Position numbers and translations under genes: made by a program | The notes under the pieces: generated by a model | What the model saw: the letters and a program-made list of their open reading frames with translations, nothing else | The model's database searches: none | What the model was told of the DNA's origin: nothing | Part shown: one piece after another, positions 6,544-10,121 of the stretch | Layout: each line of letters opens with the position of its first letter | How positions within the stretch are numbered: the first letter of the stretch is position 1 | Source of the DNA: an uncultured Oscillospiraceae bacterium | Lineage (GTDB): Bacteria; Bacillota; Clostridia; Oscillospirales; Oscillospiraceae | Direction: 5' to 3' | NCBI GenBank assembly: GCA_934623545.1 | Contig: CAKTVN010000044.1 | Coordinates: 1-10,121, forward strand | DNA length: 10,121 nucleotides

Positions 6544-7836
6544 TTGATTCAATATCACGTTCAGGGCGGCAGCCGTCTCAGCGGCTCCGTCCCCATTTCC
6601 GGCGCGAAGAATGCCGCCGTCGCGATCTTACCGGCAACGCTGCTTGTAAACGGCGTGTGCCACATCGAAAATGTCCCGGATATTTCCGATGTCCGGCTCC
6701 TGCTGGAGATCCTCAGCGACATGGGCGCGCAGATCAAGCGTCTTTCCCGCAACGCCTTTGAGATCGATTGCCGCCATGTGCGCAACGCCACGGCGCCAAT
6801 CGAGCTGGTGCGCCGCATCCGCGCGTCGTATTATCTCATCGGCGTTCAGCTCGGTCGGTTCGGTCACGCGCACGTCGCGATGCCGGGCGGCTGCAACTTC
6901 GGCGTCCGCCCCATCGATCAGCACATCAAGGGCTTCGAGGCAATGGGCGCGATGGTCGAGCAGAGCGGCGGCTATGTCTGCGCGGACGCGCCCGAGGGCG
7001 GCTTCCGGGGCGGTCATGTGTACCTGGACATCGAATCGGTCGGCGCGACGATGAACATCCTGCTGGCGGCGGTTTTGTCCGACGGCATGACCATCATCGA
7101 AAATTGCGCGAAGGAGCCGCATATTGTCGATCTCGCGAACTTCCTCAACGCGATGGGTGCGCGCGTCTCCGGTGCGGGCACCGACGTCATCAAGGTCCGC
7201 GGCGTGAAGATCCTGCGCGGCGGCGCGTATTCGATCATTCCCGATCAGATCGAAGCCGGCACCTATATGGCAGCCGCGGCGGCGTGCGGCGGCAACGTTC
7301 TGGTCGAAAACGTCATCCCGAAGCATCTGGACTGCATTACCGCGAAGCTCCGCGAGATGGGTGCGCGCGTGACGGAGTATGACGACGCCATCCGCGTCGA
7401 GTGCGACCGCCGTCTGCGCCGGTCGAATGTCAAGACGATGCCGTATCCCGGCTTCCCGACGGACATGCAGCCGCAGATCGCGGTCTGTATGGCGCTTGCC
7501 GAGGGCACGAGCCTTGTCACCGAGGGCATCTATGACAACCGTTTCCGCTACACGGGCGAGCTCAACCGCATGGGCGCGAGCATCCAGGTCGAGGGCAAGA
7601 CCGCCGTGATCGACGGCGTCCGGCAGCTGCACGGCTGCGAGGTCCGCGCGTGCGATCTGCGCGCCGGCGCGGCGATGGTCATCGCGGCGATGGCAGCCGA
7701 CGGCAGAACGCTCATTGAGGACGCGCATTTCATCGAGCGCGGCTATGAGGATATCGTGGAGAAGCTGACGGCGCTCGGCGCGAAAATTCGCCGGACCGAG
7801 ACCTATGAGCGCACGCCCAGCGAATCCGCGGGCTGA
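6544..7836 (+). CDS. murA: MurA, UDP-N-acetylglucosamine 1-carboxyvinyltransferase
   Basis: This 430-residue cytoplasmic enzyme transfers enolpyruvate from phosphoenolpyruvate to UDP-GlcNAc, the first committed step of peptidoglycan synthesis. Key residues are present: Lys22 and Asn23 in SGAKNAAV, the catalytic Cys117 in PGGCNFGVRP (the fosfomycin-targeted cysteine, so no Asp-type natural resistance), and the C-terminal DLRAGAAMVIAA stretch that carries the substrate-binding arginine. Length is normal for the family. The start codon is TTG at 6544, supported by AAAGAGGG ending 7 bases upstream and by alignment of MIQYHVQGGSRLSG with the usual MurA N-terminus; no ATG fits. The gene has its own promoter and a strong terminator 30 bases after the stop. 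Firmicutes often carry two murA paralogues, and which one this is cannot be decided here. Confidence 0.95.
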   Translation: MIQYHVQGGSRLSGSVPISGAKNAAVAILPATLLVNGVCHIENVPDISDVRLLLEILSDMGAQIKRLSRNAFEIDCRHVRNATAPIELVRRIRASYYLIGVQLGRFGHAHVAMPGGCNFGVRPIDQHIKGFEAMGAMVEQSGGYVCADAPEGGFRGGHVYLDIESVGATMNILLAAVLSDGMTIIENCAKEPHIVDLANFLNAMGARVSGAGTDVIKVRGVKILRGGAYSIIPDQIEAGTYMAAAAACGGNVLVENVIPKHLDCITAKLREMGARVTEYDDAIRVECDRRLRRSNVKTMPYPGFPTDMQPQIAVCMALAEGTSLVTEGIYDNRFRYTGELNRMGASIQVEGKTAVIDGVRQLHGCEVRACDLRAGAAMVIAAMAADGRTLIEDAHFIERGYEDIVEKLTALGAKIRRTETYERTPSESAG

Positions 7837-7866
7837 GCAGGGGCTCAAACACTGTATAAATAACCG

Positions 7867-7902
7867 ATCCTCCGTATGGAAGCCCATACGGAGGATTTTT
7901 TT
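7867..7902 (+). terminator. Intrinsic terminator of murA
   Basis: A perfect 13-bp stem (7867-7879 with 7884-7896) closes a four-base AAGC loop and is followed by seven Ts (7896-7902). It lies 30 bases downstream of the murA stop. Ten bases of its left arm, CCTCCGTATG, recur at 8162-8171 in a second terminator-like hairpin. Confidence 0.93.
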
Positions 7903-7920
7903 GCGCTTGTAAACAAGCGC

Positions 7921-7955
7921 TCAAACGGAAAACGCTTCGCTGGTTTTCCGTTTGA
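7921..7955. repeat. Inverted repeat with 13-bp arms
   Basis: TCAAACGGAAAAC (7921-7933) is perfectly complementary to GTTTTCCGTTTGA (7943-7955) across a nine-base loop. No T-run follows on either strand. It abuts the previous 8-bp-arm hairpin (7903-7920) without a gap. Confidence 0.85.
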
Positions 7956-7963
7956 AGAAATTT

Positions 7964-8023
7964 CGTGATGCCGCGCGCATAATTTGTGCGCTGTTGGCGC
8001 ACAAATTCCACACTCGCATCACG
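7964..8023. repeat. Nested hairpin with internal loop
   Basis: An outer stem CGTGATGC (7964-7971) with GCATCACG (8016-8023) encloses an inner 11-bp stem AATTTGTGCGC (7981-7991) with GCGCACAAATT (7997-8007) and a TGTTG loop. The two stems are separated by an internal loop of nine and eight bases. The near symmetry is more typical of a palindromic repeat element or structured RNA than of a terminator. Confidence 0.8.
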
Positions 8024-8055
8024 TAAAGTGTTTTATCCGACACCGCAGCGTTAAG

Positions 8056-8079
8056 AAAAGGTGCCGGTGGCACCTTTTT
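8056..8079. terminator. Terminator-like hairpin, potentially bidirectional
   Basis: AAAAGGTGCC (8056-8065) pairs with GGCACCTTTT (8069-8078) around a three-base loop, and five Ts end the plus-strand side (8075-8079). The minus strand also ends in a T4 tract. No gene ends nearby, so it is probably part of the repeat cluster. Confidence 0.55.
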
Positions 8080-8162
8080 AGCGTAGGCTGAAGCGGCTAT
8101 GCCGCGAAGGGGAACCGATTGGCACGAAGAGCCGCACGCGGCGGAACTCTGCGAGGCTGCCC

Positions 8163-8194
8163 CTCCGTATGCGTATTTCATATGGAGAATTTTT
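8163..8194 (+). terminator. Second CTCCGTATG hairpin with T-run
   Basis: CTCCGTATG (8163-8171) pairs with CATATGGAG (8179-8187), including one G-U pair, with a seven-base loop. A T5 run follows at 8190-8194. It resembles a degraded copy of the murA terminator (shared 10-base left arm) and has no gene of its own upstream on the plus strand. Confidence 0.5.
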
Positions 8195-8198
8195 GTAT

Positions 8199-8231
8199 AA
8201 AAAACCGCCGGTACAACGTACCGGCGGTTTT
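8199..8231 (-). terminator. Intrinsic terminator of the exonuclease gene
   Basis: A perfect 14-bp stem (8201-8214 with 8218-8231) has a three-base loop. On the minus strand it is followed by a T6 run (complement of 8199-8204). It begins two bases after the exonuclease stop codon. The T4 on the plus-strand side could also allow weak plus-strand termination. Confidence 0.92.
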
Positions 8232-8233
8232 GA

Positions 8234-9226
8234 CTATGCCCGCTGTGCCTCTGTTCCGGCTTCCGGCTTCGCCTTGCCCGAGACGCGCTTTCTGCGCCGG
8301 TGGGCACGGCGCGGCTGCGCGGCAAGCGCCTGATAATTCTTCGCCGCGTCGGAGTCGGCGGTGTAGACCAGCCGGTTTACGCGCAGTGTGCCGTCCGGGT
8401 CGGCGGCGAGGCGGACGCGCACCAGATAGGACCCATGCTCCGGGCAGGCAGCCATGGTCATATAGCGCCGTCCGGGCTGCGGCAGCCACTTTCCGCAGTG
8501 CATCTGCGCGCCGCACTGCGGGCAGGCGCTTTCGCGCATACTCATCGCGGCGAGGGCGTCGGTCTTGTCTGCAAAGCCGTGATAGACCTGGCGCTTGATG
8601 CAGCCGGGAAGCTCCGCGCCGTGGAAGCCGTTTTCATGCTCCTTCGCGGCGCGCTCATAGTCTGCGATGCCGCTTGCGAGCCGCAGACGGCTACAAATGA
8701 GCGCCGTGTGATAGGCATCGCCCAGCGCGTCGTGCGCGGGGCGGCTCGGCTCGATCCCCATCATTTCCATCGCCGTCTTGAGCGCCCGCTGCGCGGTCGC
8801 GCCGTCGGTCTGGGCGTTGAAGATCAGCTGCGCGTTGTACCAGTGCCCGACCCAGCTGTCGTCCAGCTGGTGCAGCGCCAGATTTTCCTTCAGAACGACG
8901 ATGTCGTCAAAGCCCCAGGCGAGGAAAATGCAGTCCTCGCCGCACCATTTGCGAAAGCGTTCGGCTGCCTCTGGAAACGGAACGCCGGAGGCGCGCAGCA
9001 GCGCGTCCTTGATGCCGGTCAGGCTGCTGACCTTGCGGTTCATTTTCTTAAAATACTTCGGCTGGATCAGGATCTGAAATTCATCGGCGACCGTCTGGTC
9101 CTCCAGCAAGCGCACGGCGCCGATCTGGACGATCTCGCCGCGGATGGGCGAGGGAAGCGGCTTTTTTGCCGTGTGGGAGCCGGGCCACGGCTGATTCCAC
9201 TCCATATCCAGGATAATGTACTGCAT
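8234..9226 (-). CDS. DEDDh 3'-5' exonuclease with C-terminal zinc ribbon
   Basis: The 330-residue protein is a DnaQ-like exonuclease that removes nucleotides from 3' ends using two metal ions. Exo I is LDMEW with Asp7 and Glu9, Exo II lies at GFDD (Asp107/108), and Exo III is HDALGD with His165 and Asp170, giving the DEDDh signature over residues 1-190. Beyond the domain, Cys235 and Cys238 (CPQC), Cys244, Cys261 and His264 (CPEH) look like a zinc ribbon. A very basic segment RRAHRRRKR (about 306-314) follows, and both parts suit nucleic-acid binding. The domain recalls the KapD/ERI-1-like exonuclease group rather than a polymerase III epsilon subunit, and whether the substrate is RNA or DNA is unclear. 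The ATG at 9226 has AAGGAG 8 bases upstream; a longer start at 9265 is less likely. It is transcribed alone, convergent with murA. Confidence 0.85.
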   Translation of the reverse strand: MQYIILDMEWNQPWPGSHTAKKPLPSPIRGEIVQIGAVRLLEDQTVADEFQILIQPKYFKKMNRKVSSLTGIKDALLRASGVPFPEAAERFRKWCGEDCIFLAWGFDDIVVLKENLALHQLDDSWVGHWYNAQLIFNAQTDGATAQRALKTAMEMMGIEPSRPAHDALGDAYHTALICSRLRLASGIADYERAAKEHENGFHGAELPGCIKRQVYHGFADKTDALAAMSMRESACPQCGAQMHCGKWLPQPGRRYMTMAACPEHGSYLVRVRLAADPDGTLRVNRLVYTADSDAAKNYQALAAQPRRAHRRRKRVSGKAKPEAGTEAQRA

Positions 9227-9235
9227 TGCTTCTGC

Positions 9236-9324
9236 TCCTTCGCTTGCGTCAGCTGGCAAGGGCAACCGCGCTTGCGGACCGGATTGGACCGCCGCCTGCT
9301 GCGTGATCGTCCTTGACTTGCGTC
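9236..9324 (-). repeat. 15-base imperfect direct repeat in the exonuclease leader
   Basis: On the minus strand GACGCAAGTCAAGGA (complement of 9310-9324) and GACGCAAGCGAAGGA (complement of 9236-9250) differ at two positions and are 74 bases apart. The second copy contains most of the exonuclease ribosome binding site. The first copy carries a similar AAGGA with no start codon at suitable distance. The remainder of this leader holds no recognisable element. Confidence 0.5.
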
Positions 9325-9415
9325 GCGCCCCATCGACGAGAATAACGAAGCCAGACGTTGTTTTGTCCCATGAAAAACCGTGTCTGCCCTTGTCAACTGA
9401 CGCTTGATCTCGTCT

Positions 9416-9444
9416 ATCCTACCACAATCCGTGCGGTCTGTAAA
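9416..9444 (-). promoter_or_regulatory. Sigma-A promoter of the exonuclease gene
   Basis: On the minus strand TTTACA (complement of 9439-9444) and TAGGAT (complement of 9416-9421) are 17 bases apart, and TGG immediately before the -10 gives an extended element. Transcription would start near 9409, which implies a leader of roughly 180 bases before the start codon. In the 304-base gap 9227-9530 I see no gene and no convincing plus-strand promoter for the amidase. Confidence 0.6.
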
Positions 9445-9468
9445 CCGAAAACCGGAAGCTTTTTGAAT

Positions 9469-9482
9469 TTTATGCGCATAAA
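9469..9482. promoter_or_regulatory. 14-bp perfect palindrome, possible operator
   Basis: TTTATGCGCATAAA is a perfect palindrome in the divergent gap, about 25 bases upstream of the exonuclease -35 box and 48 bases before the amidase start. Its core ATGCGCAT also occurs at 6340-6347 upstream of murA. It does not match the direct-repeat WalR box. The regulator, if any, is unknown. Confidence 0.35.
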
Positions 9483-9530
9483 CACGCGCGGCTGCATAGG
9501 ATGGCAAAAAATGTGAAAGGCGGCTTGCAT

Positions 9531-10121
9531 ATGCCCTTTTTGTTTCTGAGCCCTTCTACGCAGGATTTTAACCCCTATGTCACGACCGGAAACGAGCAGT
9601 ATTGGATGAATCAGCTGGCGGACCGGATGGAGCCGTATCTGTTCGCGAGCGGCGTGAACGTCACGCGCAACGACCCGAATGGGAGCGCGGCGCAGTCCAT
9701 CCGGCAGTCAAACGCCGGTACTTACGACTTCCATCTGGCGCTGCACTCCAACGCATCGCCCGAGGCGCTTGCCGGGCGGCAGCGCGGGATCGACATTTAC
9801 TATTTCCCGACGAGCGAGGAGGGGCTTCGGATGGCGAACATTCTGGTCGACAACCTCAAGCCCATCTACCCGCTGCCGGAGCGGGTGCGGGCGCTTCCGA
9901 CGACGATCATCGGCGAGGTGCGCCGGACGGCGGCGCCGTCAGTGCTGGCGGAGCTGGGCTACCACGACAACGAGGAGGATGCGAACTGGCTGACCGGCAA
10001 TTTGGAGGAGGTCGCGGCGGCGCTTTCCGAGGGCGTGACGGAGTACTTCGGGCTGCCGTTTCTGACGCCGTCGGAGCCGCGCGAGGGGCTGGTGACGCTC
10101 AGCTCCGGCACGCTCAATCTG
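9531..10121 (+). CDS. N-acetylmuramoyl-L-alanine amidase (Amidase_3-like), C-terminus cut off by the window
   Basis: 197 residues are visible and the frame is open to the right edge. The fold signature is Amidase_3: Glu22 in GNEQYWM, His72 in LALHSNA, and Glu141 in VLAELGYHDN, corresponding to the second and third zinc ligands and the catalytic glutamate. These enzymes cut the bond between MurNAc and the stem peptide of peptidoglycan. The usual first ligand His (DPGHGG) is replaced by LSPSTQ, as in a clostridial and phage-associated subgroup. The catalytic domain ends near 178 (YFGLPFL), and EGLVTLSSGTLNL then looks like the first strand of an SH3b wall-binding domain. There is no signal peptide or membrane helix at the N-terminus. 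The ATG at 9531 follows AAAGGCGG at 9516-9523 with 7 bases between. It is divergent from the exonuclease and may be a cell-wall hydrolase or germination/lysis type enzyme. Confidence 0.85.
   Translation, partial: MPFLFLSPSTQDFNPYVTTGNEQYWMNQLADRMEPYLFASGVNVTRNDPNGSAAQSIRQSNAGTYDFHLALHSNASPEALAGRQRGIDIYYFPTSEEGLRMANILVDNLKPIYPLPERVRALPTTIIGEVRRTAAPSVLAELGYHDNEEDANWLTGNLEEVAAALSEGVTEYFGLPFLTPSEPREGLVTLSSGTLNL

Larger units (their letters stand above)
7867..8231. repeat. Gene-free hairpin cluster between murA and the exonuclease gene
   Basis: No gene is supported between 7837 and 8233; short reading frames here are interrupted or overlap the hairpins. Inverted repeats follow almost back to back: 7867-7896, 7903-7920 (8-bp arms GCGCTTGT/ACAAGCGC), 7921-7955 (13-bp arms), 7964-8023 (nested), 8056-8078, 8093-8105 (GCGGC/GCCGC), 8131-8142 (GCCGC/GCGGC), 8163-8187 and 8201-8231. 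The outer and second-last hairpins share the CCTCCGTATG arm. Read inward, the ends ATCCTCCGTATG (7867) and ATTCTCCATATG (complement of 8179-8190) match at 10 of 12 positions, like terminal inverted repeats. This could be one or more dispersed palindromic intergenic elements, perhaps a non-autonomous mobile unit, next to two ordinary terminators. That interpretation is inference. Confidence 0.65.

Noticed and set aside
6628..7887. Long minus-strand open frame opposite murA
   Set aside because: It is antisense to all of MurA and extends into the terminator, with a composition typical of shadow frames.
7921..8325. Minus-strand frame running through the hairpin cluster into the exonuclease 3' end
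   Set aside because: It translates palindromes and the exonuclease terminator and has no good ribosome site. It is better seen as repeat sequence.
9391..9396. Consensus TTGACA on the minus strand upstream of the exonuclease gene
   Set aside because: No acceptable -10 box lies 16-18 bases downstream; the TTTACA/TAGGAT pair nearby is better.

Overview
The window looks like the chromosome of a high-GC member of the Bacillota, class Clostridia, most plausibly an Oscillospiraceae-type gut anaerobe. The grounds are strong AGGAGG-type ribosome binding sites, sigma-A promoters with near-consensus boxes, a WalR/WalK two-component system with YycH/YycI-like partners, and GC-rich coding sequence broken by AT-rich intergenic patches. 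The genus cannot be fixed from the sequence alone.

Layout, left to right. Bases 1-70 hold a perfect palindrome running into a hexamer repeat. A clear promoter (80-108) drives an RsmF-type rRNA cytosine methyltransferase (189-1520). Eleven bases later come the response regulator WalR (1532-2224) and the sensor kinase WalK (2273-4018). These are followed by two single-pass membrane proteins in the YycH and YycI positions (4096-5382 and 5455-6309). An AT-rich gap with its own promoter and a structured leader precedes murA (6544-7836), which starts with TTG and ends at a very strong terminator. Bases 7837-8233 contain no gene but a dense run of hairpins. A DEDDh 3'-5' exonuclease with a C-terminal zinc ribbon lies on the minus strand (8234-9226), with its own terminator and promoter. 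A divergent Amidase_3-type peptidoglycan amidase (9531 onward) runs off the right edge at the start of what looks like an SH3b domain.

Most of the genes share a theme, control and building of the cell wall. WalK and WalR sense and regulate wall metabolism, and the YycH/YycI-like proteins probably modulate WalK at the membrane. MurA makes the first committed peptidoglycan precursor, and the amidase cuts peptidoglycan. In the Bacillus arrangement the operon continues with the metallo-hydrolase yycJ/walJ; here murA follows yycI and no yycJ is seen in the window.

I found no CRISPR array, tRNA, rRNA, transposase or prophage module, and the protein-coding content is mainly core. The least explained parts are the hairpin cluster at 7867-8231, the palindrome plus hexamer array at 13-68, the structured murA leader, and the stem-loop between walK and yycH.
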